Assembly: GCA_039566865.1 (NCBI GenBank) | Contig: CM076962.1 | Span: forward strand, 7,806,743-7,870,742 | Length of the DNA: 64,000 bases | Origin: Aurelia coerulea | Lineage: Eukaryota > Cnidaria > Scyphozoa > Semaeostomeae > Ulmaridae | Direction: 5' to 3' | Shown here: in pieces, positions 54,601-64,000 of the stretch | Layout of the letters: each line of letters starts with the position of its first letter | Numbering within the stretch: position 1 is the first letter of the stretch | Notes under the pieces: model-generated | Database searches by the model: none | Told to the model about the DNA's origin: nothing | The model's input: only the letters and a program-made list of their open reading frames with translations | Translations under genes and position numbers: made by a program

Positions 54601-55950
54601 ACCTTGACTATGGTGATGTCATTTACCATATTCCTGCCAAAGCATGTGAATTCAGTCAAAGTATCATTTTACCAAATGCCATAGAAAAGCTAGAGTCTGT
54701 TCAGTTTCAGTATTCTGCTGCTTTGGCTGTAACAGGAACATGGAGGGGAACATCTCGCAAGAAGCTGTACAAGGAGCTTGGCTGGGAGTCATTAAGTTCC
54801 CGACGATGGAGTAGACGCCTTACCTTGTTCTACAAGTTTGTAAATAATCTTAGCCCTGAGTATACAGTAGATCCAATTCCTCCTCTTCATCAGTCGCAGT
54901 AATGTCTTCGCGACCAGGATGTCATTGGGCGATTAAAGGCACGGACAGAAAAATGTAAGTCTAGTTTTTATCCCAACTGCCTATCGGAATGGAACAAGCT
55001 CGAGCCTGAATTGAGACTTGCACCCTCAGTTGCTGTTTTCAAGAAGAATATCTTATCAATAGTCCGACCCCCTGCAAAATCTGTTTTTAGAATACACGTT
55101 CCAATAGTATTATCCTATCTTACTCAACTTAGGGTTGGTCTCAGTAAGTTAAATTTTCACAAGTTCAAGCATAATTTCCGGGATACCATAAACCCAATGT
55201 GTCCAACAAACGATGGCATCGAGGATACGGAGCATTTTTTGTTGCTCTGCCTTTCTTTTGATGTTCAACGAAGAGATCTTCTCGCTGGAATTGTAGAATT
55301 ATTGCAACCATATGTACAAATCGCTAGCCTTTTAAATGATGCTTTGACGCAGCTTTTACTATATGGTGATCAAGACCTTTCTGATGACTTGAACAAAGAT
55401 ATACTCGAATTGACTTTACGTTTCATCCACGAAACTGGTCGGTTTGTTTGAGATCCTTTGAAACTTCAGCTATGTTCTTAGCAACCACCAAGTCCCTTTA
55501 CGTGAATTTTCTTTGTTTTCCTTGTAAATTCTGTTTGATATTAGATGTAATCAATTTGTGTGACGTAGCATCATTGCTTTCAAAATTATTGGGGGGGGGG
55601 GCTCAAGCCCCACCTGCCCCCCCCCCGCTTCCTACGGGCCTGCATCTTATGCATCTTAACTTCAAACGAGCCGCGCTCGTGAACTTTTTAAGTTCTTCCC
55701 ATCCTTGACACGACATCTAATATCAGACAGAATCTAGTATATTATCCTTTATCCATTCGTTTTCTAATCGTTCGTAGTGTACGGTTAGTTGCATGTAGGT
55801 TAGCGTTATATGTCTTTATGTTTTTGGCCATGGGGTAGTCATTGTTTTTGGCTCCCCTGGTATCGTTCCCGTAGTGTTGTATAGTAATTAGATAAGTATT
55901 GTAGATTGTAGAATTTATTGTAAACTTTTTAAATGAATGATATATAAAAA
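51664..55950 (+). pseudogene. family-A LINE, near full-length, broken
   Basis: Order of parts: an N-terminal region with hydrophobic stretches (51,664-52,140); a 2A-like motif (52,147-52,173); an apurinic-type endonuclease (TWNLNS, GIVETHLDS, GDFNYR; 52,180-52,960); a linker; RT with NYRSISLLPIF, YLDISKAFDRVWH, GVPQGSILGPLF and FADDTSLF (53,480-54,290); the connection region (54,470-54,900); the zinc-binding C-terminus (55,010-55,451); and a 3' untranslated tail to about 55,950 with an A-rich end. A G/C-rich foreign stretch at 55,590-55,640 interrupts the tail. At least four frame changes (one in the G run near 52,381) and several stops, for example near 52,649, 52,970 and 53,100, make it inactive. 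Confidence 0.88.
52147..52173 (+). other. 2A-like ribosome-skipping motif in LINE A
   Basis: Encodes GDVEMNPGP, which fits the D-V/I-E-x-N-P-G-P consensus of 2A oligopeptides. It sits immediately before the endonuclease domain. 2A-like sequences at the N-terminus of endonuclease-bearing non-LTR retrotransposons are known from other invertebrates. Cleavage activity here is inferred only. Confidence 0.85.
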
Positions 55951-56094
55951 AAAAGATTTAGACAAACTCGGTGCCAAACTAAAAGTTGAAATCTCTTCTA
56001 TTCACAAATCTGAAAAACAGGAAAGTTAGATTTATGGCTCTTGCACAGTAGCCATTCAAACGGCGCAAATGTTTTTTCTTGGACACCCTGTAGA

Positions 56095-56120
56095 TACATA
56101 CATACATACATACATACATT
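56095..56120. repeat. (TACA)n microsatellite
   Basis: About six TACA units adjoining the right end of the 7-kb TIR pair. Confidence 0.85.
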
Positions 56121-56300
56121 GCAGTAGTTTGAGCGAATACATAGGCGACTTTGATTTAACAAATATTTAAGCCAAACCAACGCACCAGTCATAAATCTAG
56201 GATGTTGATGCACTCTTTGAGGGGTCGATCTTAGTATTTATTGAGTCAATCTCACTAACACTGATGCTTATATGAACTGAAGTACTGTTCTGCTGTGACT

Positions 56301-56935
56301 AACAAGGACAGATAATGTTACAATAGAACTCGCTACTTTTCATTGGCACCTAGATACAAAGCAATTTGCGATTGCACACAAAGGGAATTCCATGATCGGT
56401 TGGTCAAGACATAAACAAAAGCAAAGCAAGCCGCAAAAATTGCCCTGAAAGTCGGGTCGCTAGCGCGTTGTGCATTTCAGAAATGGATTTCAAGTGCAAA
56501 TATTAGCCCATATCGAAAGAAGAAGGATATATCTAAACTTCTGCCTCGGGCATTTTATATATTTTGTGCAGAAGCCAATTGGGAGGGGATTCAATTCTCG
56601 TACTTTTTAGGTGTAATTAAAACACTTACTGCTCAGCTTCTGTACGATAAAAATAAAATGCCCGAGGCAGAAGTTTAGATATTTCCTTCTTCTTTCGATA
56701 TGTGCTAATATTTGCTCTTTAAAACCATTTCTGAAATGCACACCGACCAAACTAGCGACTCGGGTTTCCAGGAAATTTTTGCGGGGTGCGTTGTTTCTGT
56801 TTATGTCTTATGTATTATGTATTATGTTATATCCAACCGAGCATGGAATTCCCTTTGTCTGCAATCACAGATTGCTTTGTATCTAGGTTTCAATGAAAAA
56901 TAGCGACTTCTATTGTAACATTATCTGTCCTTGTT
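56301..56935. mobile_element. 635-bp foldback MITE
   Basis: Inverted arms of about 250 bases. The outer end AACAAGGACAGATAATGTTA is matched at the other end, and the inner arms share AAATGCCCGAGGCAGAAGTT. There is no coding capacity. Confidence 0.88.
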
Positions 56936-58599
56936 GCTGTGACTTATAATTTCGGTGAAAATCGCAGTTTGATTATGATTTCGCTGTAAACATATTTTAC
57001 AGATCATAGATGGAATGCAGAGCCACATCAACCAGAAGATGAATATGAAGACCTCAGTGATGGTAAGAGAAAAGCTAATATTCCCAATTGCTTTCTAATG
57101 CTGATCCGTTTCTGATCAGTTCAAGGATGACTGTGGAAGTAGGAATGGATCCATTGAGTGATCCTTCTTGGTTTATGTCACAAAGTTTATTAAATGCCAC
57201 CGAGTTAAGGAACAATGGAAACCAATTTCTTAGGGAAACAATATGTTCAATGTATGTATATATGTTAATATTTGCCAGGTAAAATAAAAAATTTGCAAGA
57301 AATAAATAGAATTTGCAAGTTTTAAAATGCTAAAGAATAGATAAAGTACGATGACAATGCTCATTAAATAAATACGTTAAAAACACCCCTAATTGTAGTC
57401 GCAGAGATAGCATTAACGGTCATATTGACCTTATTTCCATAATGGTCCCCTTAGAGGTGGTTGCAAAAGAAAAAATAATAAATAATGTGAATTTCCTGAA
57501 TGTGACATCTATAGCTATATACATAAGGAATGAAGGGTTTTGTTACGCAGATTTTCGTTTGTAACGCTCTCCCGCACGCATGTCCTCACGCCTAGCAAGA
57601 CTGAATTATGTTTTTGCCGCTGACCAACGGCACCTTGCGCCCCTGCATTTATTTGGAATCTTTGAATCTGGAAAGCTGTCAGGAAAGACAAACAATAGAT
57701 TTTCGAAGATTCTCAACCCTTGGGAATTGGCCTATTGTCTTCGGTAATTGGCCAAATGCACAGGTTGGAAGTTGAAGATTACTTGGACGAGGGCTGAAGT
57801 TAATCAAACATTTTGATTAAAGGCTCCAAAGGCTCCAAAAACGTGGTGATTGTCACAAAAGACGAAGAATGAATTTCCATGGAATTTTCAAAATTCTAGC
57901 TGCAGCTTTTTCAGGAAACTATTTGTATCGATCGAAACTTTATTGGCTATCGGAAAATCGTATCAGTACTGCCGGCAAAATAGGGCATGACATCATAAAA
58001 ATTAGATATCTACGTGCTGGTTTTGTGTTGATTTCCGAGCCCGCCATCTTTGTTTATTTACAACCTAGCAGCCGCAAACGGAGAGCAACGACAACAGCTC
58101 AAGGCGAAGTCAAAATTATACCCCGTCCTTTAGCCCATGTTAGTATTGATGTACTACCAAGGGGTCAGTTTATGATAGATTGGGGCGAAATTCTCGTTGT
58201 TTTGAAGTATATCGCGAATTTTTTGTGTCATTGATTTAACGCTTGTATTCCCGTTATGGCAATTTGATCGTCGAGCAAAGGTTTTGTACCCTAATTTTAG
58301 CATTCTTATTCATGTGATTTGGATGAGAAGAATTCAATGGGCTTTCTTTGTGGGCTCTAATGGGCAACGTTCAATGCTATACAGGGGTATGCTATACCCT
58401 CTTGGTTTTTGTCGCAATGCTACAAATCCAGAGTTTTCTCTCGTAGTTTTCAAGTCTTCTGCTTTTGAAATTATCAATTACATCATGTGGATTCTTTGCT
58501 CGATTATTAGTGTAGATTTTTCCCAAGTTACAAAGTGATTACTCTTGGAACTTATTTTTGATACATTTTAAAACCAACACGTATAGCTTGAGTTTCTTT
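56936..58599. other. no recognisable gene
   Basis: A 121-residue open frame (57,869-58,234) and an 84-residue one (58,284-58,538) have no recognisable domain. They could be host exons or chance. Confidence 0.35.
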
Positions 58600-60728
58600 G
58601 TCTGCTCGACAATTTCTCGGCATCGACTAAAGATAAATGAGGCAATATCACGCTCAGATAACTGAGGCAAACATTTGGCAAAATAAACCACCATTCCTTA
58701 GAAACTCTTCAGCTCAGTGCATGTCGGCTCAGCAATCTTCTGTATTACTTCTATCTTCTTTGGAGATGGATGTATACCTTGACGTGAAATAACATGACCA
58801 AGATATTCAACTGACTCTTGAAGAAAACTGCATTTATCTTTACTTAATCTCAAACCATATTTCTTTTATTCTTTGAAGAACAGCTTGTAAATTTTGCATG
58901 TGTTCCTCTTCCGTTTTCCCTGTGACAATAATGTCATCTAGATAACACTGTACTCCATTCAATCCTTGGAATATCTGATCCATAACTTGCTGAAAGATTG
59001 CCGGAGCAGAGCTGATTCCAAAAGGTAATCTAGAATACTGGGACAATCCTTTGTGTGTATTAATACCACTAATTTCTGAGATTCTTTATCCAGCTCTATT
59101 TGCAAATATGCTTCAGAAAAATCCAGCTTGCTAAACAACACACCACCATTCAGATTCGTAAACATTTCATTTGGTTGAGGCAGAGGATACTGATTAACTT
59201 CCATCTTAGGATTAATCGTTACTGAAAAGTCGCCACACAGTCGTACTGATCCATCACGCTTCAGAACTGGAACAACAGGAGCTGCCCAGTCTGAATATTG
59301 CACTTGTGTAATGATTCCCCTCTGCTCCAAACGATTAAGCTCGTTCTCAACCTTCTTCTTCATAGCATATGGTAATGGGCGTGCTTTACGAAATGTTGGG
59401 GTTGCATCACTTTTCATGTTGATTCTTGCTTTAACACCCTTGCATAATCCTGATTCTTCCACAAAAATTTCATCGTATTCATCCAATACAGCTTTCAATT
59501 TCTTTTCCTTTGGAATAAAAACAGCAAAAATCGATTGCCAGTCCAGGTGAACTTGACACAATAAATCTCTTCCCAAGAGATTTTGGGCATTTTCTTTGAC
59601 CACTCTTGCACAAAATTCTGTCCGTTGTCCGTTAATTTCGACGGTTGCATTGAACTCTCCCAATAATGGAACCTTTCCATGGGAATAACTCTTTAGTTCC
59701 AAAGATGAGGGTCTTAATATTGGGGCATCAAGTAAGTTGCGCCATGTAACCTCGTCGATAAGCGTAACGACAGAGCCAGTGTCAACTTCCAAAGTGACTG
59801 GATGTCCGTTGATAATAGCTTCAACTTTTGGACATGGTTTCAAATTTTCTGCAACATAATTTGTTTCCTTTGAATCAACAGACAATGTTTCAAAATCCAA
59901 GGTTTCTTCAGAATTATGCTTGACTTGGTTCTGCGAGAACTTACGAGGGACACGAGGGGCTTTTCGAGGGGCCCTGCAGTCTCTTGCATAGTGTCCCTCT
60001 TTACCGCAATTATAGCATTTCACTGATTTCGCTTCACTGGAAAAATTTTGTCTTCCTTTAGAAACTTCTTCCCTTCGATTTTTGGTTTCCTTATTTCTCG
60101 ACTTTACAGCATGAACATCACTAGATCCTCTCGCAGGAAAAGTGTTGAACTGATGAGCGTCCTTCTGTGCAGCTTCGGCAGCTTTCGTTATTTCGACCGC
60201 TCTCGTAAAGGTCAAAACCCCAGCTTCTTGCAATAATCGACGTTGCCACGCTTCGTTATTCAAACCAAAAACAAATTGATCCCTCAGTGACTGTAGTAAT
60301 GGTGTCAAAGCTGGTTCTTGAGAGGCTGTAAATTCGCATGTTTTTGCTAATCTTCTCAGTTCTGCTTCATATTCAGCTACTGACTCATTTGGAATCTGCT
60401 TCCTGTTATAAAACTTGTAACGTTCGGCCATAATCGAAGGTTTCGGTTAATAATATTTCCTCAAAAGGTTTAGGAGTTCTTCTAATGACTTCTCTTCTGG
60501 TTCCTCTGGCGAACAGAGCGTTGCCAACTTTTCGAAAGCGTCACGTCCAACGAAAAGCAAGAATTGATCGGTTTTCTCCTCTTCGGCGACTTGGTTTACT
60601 CTCCAAAAAAGTTTTACACGCGCAACGTAGCTATCAAAGTCTTCTCTTTCGTCGAATTCCCCCGGAATTCCGATGTACTGCCCCCTCCTTGGGTGAGAAG
60701 CTTGTCCAAGACTGTCATCATCCGACAT
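58600..60728 (-). pseudogene. gag-pol: Ty3/gypsy gag-protease-RT fragment
   Basis: Minus strand. From 60,728 the frame encodes a gag N-terminus (93 residues), meets one in-frame TAA near 60,445, then continues in the same frame (60,431-58,959). Landmarks are the gag core (YKFYNRKQIPNESVAEYEAEL), a CCHC knuckle (CYNCGKEGHYARDC), the protease motif (VDTGSVVTLID) and RT (KLDFSEAYLQIE). After a frame change near 59,040 it goes on with LPFGISSAPAIFQQ and the YLDD box, and from there a decayed stretch (EYLGHVISRQGI) runs to about 58,600. RNase H, integrase and the 3' LTR are missing. A primer binding site and 5' LTR lie directly upstream. Confidence 0.9.
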
Positions 60729-60747
60729 CTTTGAAAAAAAACTATTG

Positions 60748-60759
60748 TCGACTGCGCCA
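60748..60759 (-). promoter_or_regulatory. primer binding site of gypsy element
   Basis: On the minus strand TGGCGCAGTCGA follows the LTR end after three bases. This 3'-terminal tRNA complement is like those used by some insect gypsy elements with tRNA-Ser. The exact tRNA was not checked. Confidence 0.65.
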
Positions 60760-60762
60760 AAA

Positions 60763-60969
60763 TGTTATGTTTTCCTAAACTTGGCCTAGCCAAACGAGAC
60801 ATAAAAAACAACGCGTCTACTTTCCAAAACACTCAACTTAGAACTATCAAGAAACAGTCGTAAACAACTTTACAATGCATGACTACGAGTTCCCTTGGGG
60901 TTAGTCAATTGGGGTTATTCCAAACAATTATAACAATAGCACAATATCATCTCAAGGGTAATGCAAACA
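60763..60969 (-). repeat. Ty3/gypsy 5' LTR
   Basis: The 3' edge on the minus strand is clear (ends ...ACATAACA just before the primer binding site). The outer edge is either 60,969 (TGTTTGC) or 60,935 (TGTTATAATTG, which mirrors ATAACA). The element lies next to a family-C LINE that breaks off here. The partner LTR is absent. Confidence 0.6.
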
Positions 60970-61395
60970 CTGTTTTCTATTAGCTAAATGAGAGCAGAAC
61001 CATTTCAGTTCCTTATTATGAATACCATACAGCTCTACTTTTTGTGATAATATTTCATGATTTACGGTGTCGAAAGCCTTTTTGAGATCTACAAAGGTTA
61101 CTGCTGTATATTTACCACCCTCTAAATTCAAGTACCAATCATTAGTGCATTTAAGCAAACATGACAGAACAGAATGCAACCGTCTGTAAGCAGATAGTTT
61201 TCCAAAACAAGTTTGTTGGAATCAAGGTAATGGTACATCTGGTCATGAGCTAGTTTCTCAAAAAAGCGAGAGACAACCGTTAGGACAGAAATTGGGTGAT
61301 AATCAGAGTTTTCATCGGCAGGACTATTCTTTGGTGCAGCCCTTGCTATCTTCCAACTGTCAGGGAACAGGCCTAAAGATAAAGACAAGTTAAAG
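60970..61395 (-). pseudogene. second family-C LINE fragment (RT N-terminal half)
   Basis: The minus-strand frames from 61,388 encode LFPDSWKIARAAP, YHPISVLTVVSRFFEKL and, after a frame break near 61,170, HSVLSCLLKCTNDWYLN, FVDLKKAFDTVNHEIL and LANRKQC. It stops where the gypsy LTR begins, within the same codon block (NRKQ) that neighbours the 7.8-kb insertion in the other family-C copy. Confidence 0.8.
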
Positions 61396-61630
61396 ACAAG
61401 GAATCACTTTGGTCTTTGCATTTTTTGTTGTCAATCTCTCAGTGCTGACTACTTTTGCCTTTTGGGAGCACCTTCAGTGCATGACAACTGTTTGATTACA
61501 ATTTATCAGTTGGTTCCCTCTCTTTCTCCCTGTTGTAGAGATGTCATAAATTCATACCAGATGCCATAAGATATACAAATACTAGGCTTGCCGCGCTAGC
61601 CTGCCATCGTAATTGGCATTCAAGTGTTGT

Positions 61631-61706
61631 AGCGGGGATGGCTCAGTGGCAGCACGCTTGACTACCAATCTGAAGGTTGGTGGTTCGAGTCCCCAACAGG
61701 GCAACA
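61631..61706 (+). ncRNA. tRNA-like Pol III unit (tRNA pseudogene or SINE head)
   Basis: The A box TGGCTCAGTGG (61,639-61,649) and B box GGTTCGAGTCC (61,682-61,692) match consensus and are correctly spaced. A T run follows at about 61,711. The acceptor and D stems do not pair well and the T stem has mismatches, so it is not a sound tRNA. If forced into a cloverleaf, the anticodon would be ACC. It is likely a tRNA-derived SINE or pseudogene. Confidence 0.6.
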
Positions 61707-61714
61707 TTTCGTTT

Positions 61715-62426
61715 TCAATAGACCAATAAGTTTGTTTTGATTTGGGGATTGACCAATCAGATCACGCTATTTTCAAAGATGGCGGCCCGCTGTAAACAAG
61801 CAAACCTCTGAAAAAGGGCTAAAACCTATCTTTGTTTTTGTTCCACGGATTTGCGGTTTTCGAATATTTTCAAACAATAACAACGAATTTCTTAAATATG
61901 AATTCTGATGCACACTTCCAATGTGCATTTTCCCGATATTCGGCCTAAATCAAGAGTAACAGGGTGTTGAAACTAACGAAAAAATCGCACGGTTTCAGAC
62001 CATACCCTCGCCATTACTTGTTCAAATAATTTGCAGGAAAATTACTTGGAAATCAAAACAAGCCCGAAAAGATTATTTTACAAGTCATACGACCTTGAAA
62101 TTGACACTTTCAAATTTAATTTTTAATCCCAATTTGTGAAGGAGCCCACAAAGGTCAAGTGGCTTTTTATGGCTTATAGAAACAGTGTATCTCTAGCTTA
62201 TTTTCTAATTCATATAATTCAATCGAAAATAATTTTATTTATTACTGATACAAAGATCTAAAGTTACTTATACAAGACAAGAGAGGCGAATAAGAAACAG
62301 TATGAGCCTCTTATTCCCCTGTTGTAGTATGCGTCAGTCTAGCAAGTTTTGTGCTCGTAAAGAGAGGGCAGAATCATTCAGGATTATGTGGAAACTTAAG
62401 AAACACAACAATCAACACAATTTACT
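61715..62426. other. no recognisable gene
   Basis: AT-rich sequence between the tRNA-like unit and the recombinase gene. No body or tail of a SINE could be identified. Confidence 0.4.
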
Positions 62427-63340
62427 CTAAATTTTAAGTCCAAGGCTTAAAGATACAGAAAGGAGCTGATCAATATCATCTTTTACATAAGTGTCTTTGA
62501 TGTTTTTGGTCTTCCATCGACCATGCCTTTTGAAAAGTCTATCTTTCACGCCATTGTTTGCTGCTGCTGATGCCCCACCTGATCTTAGACTGTGCAAGCC
62601 AAATTCTTTTCGATTCAACCCAATTCTCTCCAGCACCTTAAGTGCACTCTCTCTAATCGTTGTGTATGACGCTGGCTGGTCCGTGTTTCTCAATTTGTAT
62701 TGGTTTGATTTCTTGAAGTATGTCATTGATCGGAATAAAAATTCGTCTGAGTCATCTGGTATATTCGTTCTCTGCAAATAAGATCGAAGGATAGATACTG
62801 GACATAAATTTGAATTTGATTTTGCAATATAGGACCATTTACCATCCCTGTACACATCTGTCTTACTTTTGCTTAAGAAAATTTTCATGAATGTTGTAGA
62901 GAATTCTACGTTGCTTCTTCTAATATTTGCAATCTCGTTAAAACGTAAAAATCCAGCAAAACCAAGCAAAATAATGAGATAATTTCGTAAATTCAACAAA
63001 TTTGCTTTATCTCTACCGATCAACATATATACTTTTTGGATAGATTCAGTGGTAATTGGTTTTTTTCTCTGTGCAGGCTTCTTACACACGCGTTGCGCCG
63101 CTTCCAGAATGTTAATACACAAAAAAGATTCTGTTGGGTCTTCAAGACCAGCGCTCTTATGATACCATTTTACTGCATAGAAAGAGCTCTCAATAACAGA
63201 CAGCGAACAATTTTCTTGGATCAAATTTACCATAAATAACGCAAAGTACGAAGAAGTCGCTGGAAAGCAGACACTTCATTAAACTTTGTGGTCCATTTAA
63301 ACCAGTTATTAAATCCAACTTTATTTCTCTTTTTAGTGTT
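62427..63340 (-). pseudogene. phage-integrase-type tyrosine recombinase
   Basis: The minus-strand frame 63,233-62,427 (268 residues) has the full catalytic set: R in GFLRFNEIANI, H-x-x-R in HSLRSGG, H in KRHGRWK, and Y in IKDTYVKD. The N-terminal SAM-like core-binding region is only partly in this frame. Residues such as VGFNNWFKW and TKFNEVSAF are encoded at 63,340-63,260 in another frame, so a one-base shift near 63,258 has broken the gene, unless translation starts at 63,233. It is of the DIRS/Ngaro or stand-alone recombinase kind, but no RT or other DIRS part is seen within the window. It is not closely similar to the 30.9-kb recombinase and lacks its zinc finger and Myb domain. Confidence 0.75.
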
Positions 63341-64000
63341 ATCCGATCTAGAGTGACCAATAATGGCTGGGAGTTTAGTTCATAGCTCTTTTAGTGTGTC
63401 GTTTGTTACCTGTTCTTGCATCGTTTCTTCAATTAATGCTAGTCGTAGGGGGGAGAGAGGAAAAACAAAAATTAAAATATTGAAAAATAAACTGTGCTCT
63501 ACACTTGCTCTAACTCTACCTCAAGCGCCTGGCATTGCATATTCACAGGAACATAACGATCTGTGTACTGCATAATTCAGTTGCATGTAAGTTCAAGATT
63601 TTATTGGTATCACTTAGCCATCCTGTATTGTGATTATATATGGTACCCCAAGCGCCTACCCGCCTGCGCAAGCGCCTGCCTTGCAGCGTACCTAGCTTCT
63701 GAAGCTTCCTTTTCTTTTCTTCATGAAATAATCTGCATAGCTATCAGAGCTCCTCGAAAATTGTTAAAACCCACCAAATTTAATGGGCAATGACCAGGTA
63801 CAATGAAGGAGTCTAAATCGTCAAAAATCGAGAAATCCTTGACAAAATAATAAAACTGACCTTTTGTTTGCATATCAAAGGCCAAAATGTCGCTGACTCC
63901 CAAAAGGGCACAACTAAAACACCTGTAACCTTATGCCCCCTTATGTATTGAATCACCGCTGGAATTAAGTTGATAGGGGGTATCAGTAGATTATTTTCAC
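63341..64000. other. no recognisable gene
   Basis: AT-rich sequence with short open frames and no domain. A partner for the recombinase could lie beyond the window. Confidence 0.4.

Larger units (their letters stand above)
49040..56090. mobile_element. 7.05-kb TA-flanked TIR pair
   Basis: The left end starts CAGGGTGTCCCAAAAAAC and the right end, read inwards, CAGGGTGTCCAAGAAAAAAC. The inverted similarity reaches about 135 bases with indels (GCCATAAATC, CCGAGTTTG). TA lies at 49,038-49,039 and 56,091-56,092. The interior holds an ORF1-like remnant, a 379-bp MITE and a family-A LINE copy. It is therefore either a large non-autonomous element with insertions or two half-elements in opposite orientation. 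No Tc1/mariner transposase was recognised. Confidence 0.75.

Noticed and set aside
57869..58234. Possible host exon, 121 codons
   Set aside because: No recognisable family and no splice or neighbour support. Left as unassigned.
61631..61706. Functional tRNA gene
   Set aside because: Promoter boxes are good but the acceptor, D and T stems do not pair properly.

Overview
This looks like a piece of a metazoan nuclear genome, most likely a marine invertebrate. A cnidarian is my guess from the mix of BEL/Pao, 2A-bearing non-LTR, tyrosine-recombinase and Rep elements, but nothing here proves the phylum. The window is AT-rich and I recognise no intact host gene. Almost everything that can be identified is mobile DNA, much of it nested, so the region reads as a stratigraphy of insertions.

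Layout. 1-6,760: fragments of several LINEs, including a LINE (family A, minus strand) split by a second LINE (family B) that ends in an (AAT)n tail. 7,981-8,995: a foldback TIR element. 9,010-14,240: a LINE (family E, minus strand) split at TTAA by two abutting TTAA-flanked DNA elements (9,583-12,198 and 12,203-13,906). 14,840-38,100: one LINE copy (family C, minus strand) split into three pieces. The first split holds a 13.8-kb hAT-like element (15,588-29,384, 8-bp target duplication), which itself contains a young BEL/Pao retrotransposon (19,831-27,592). The second split holds a 7.8-kb insertion (29,836-37,655, 8-bp direct repeat) carrying two intact convergent genes.

Those two genes are the main discovery candidate. 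One encodes a tyrosine recombinase with an N-terminal C2H2 finger and a C-terminal Myb-like domain. The other encodes a CRESS-type Rep protein with an intact SF3 helicase but an eroded HUH nuclease. Between their 3' ends lies a 3.1-kb array of short repeats that switches orientation near 35.1 kb. I infer a mobile element in which the recombinase cuts and joins DNA while the Rep helicase replicates or unwinds it.

38,100-49,000: another LINE remnant, a TA-flanked TIR element (39,987-41,808) and a second giant inverted repeat array (44,660-48,445, roughly 200-215-bp units). 49,040-56,090: a 7-kb pair of TA-flanked TIRs enclosing an ORF1-like remnant, a small MITE and a nearly full-length but broken family-A LINE with a 2A-like motif. 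56,300-64,000: a foldback MITE, a truncated Ty3/gypsy element with one LTR, a family-C LINE fragment, a tRNA-like Pol III unit and a second, unrelated tyrosine recombinase gene.

All reading was done by eye. Family names are from motifs, and boundaries marked as approximate should be treated so.
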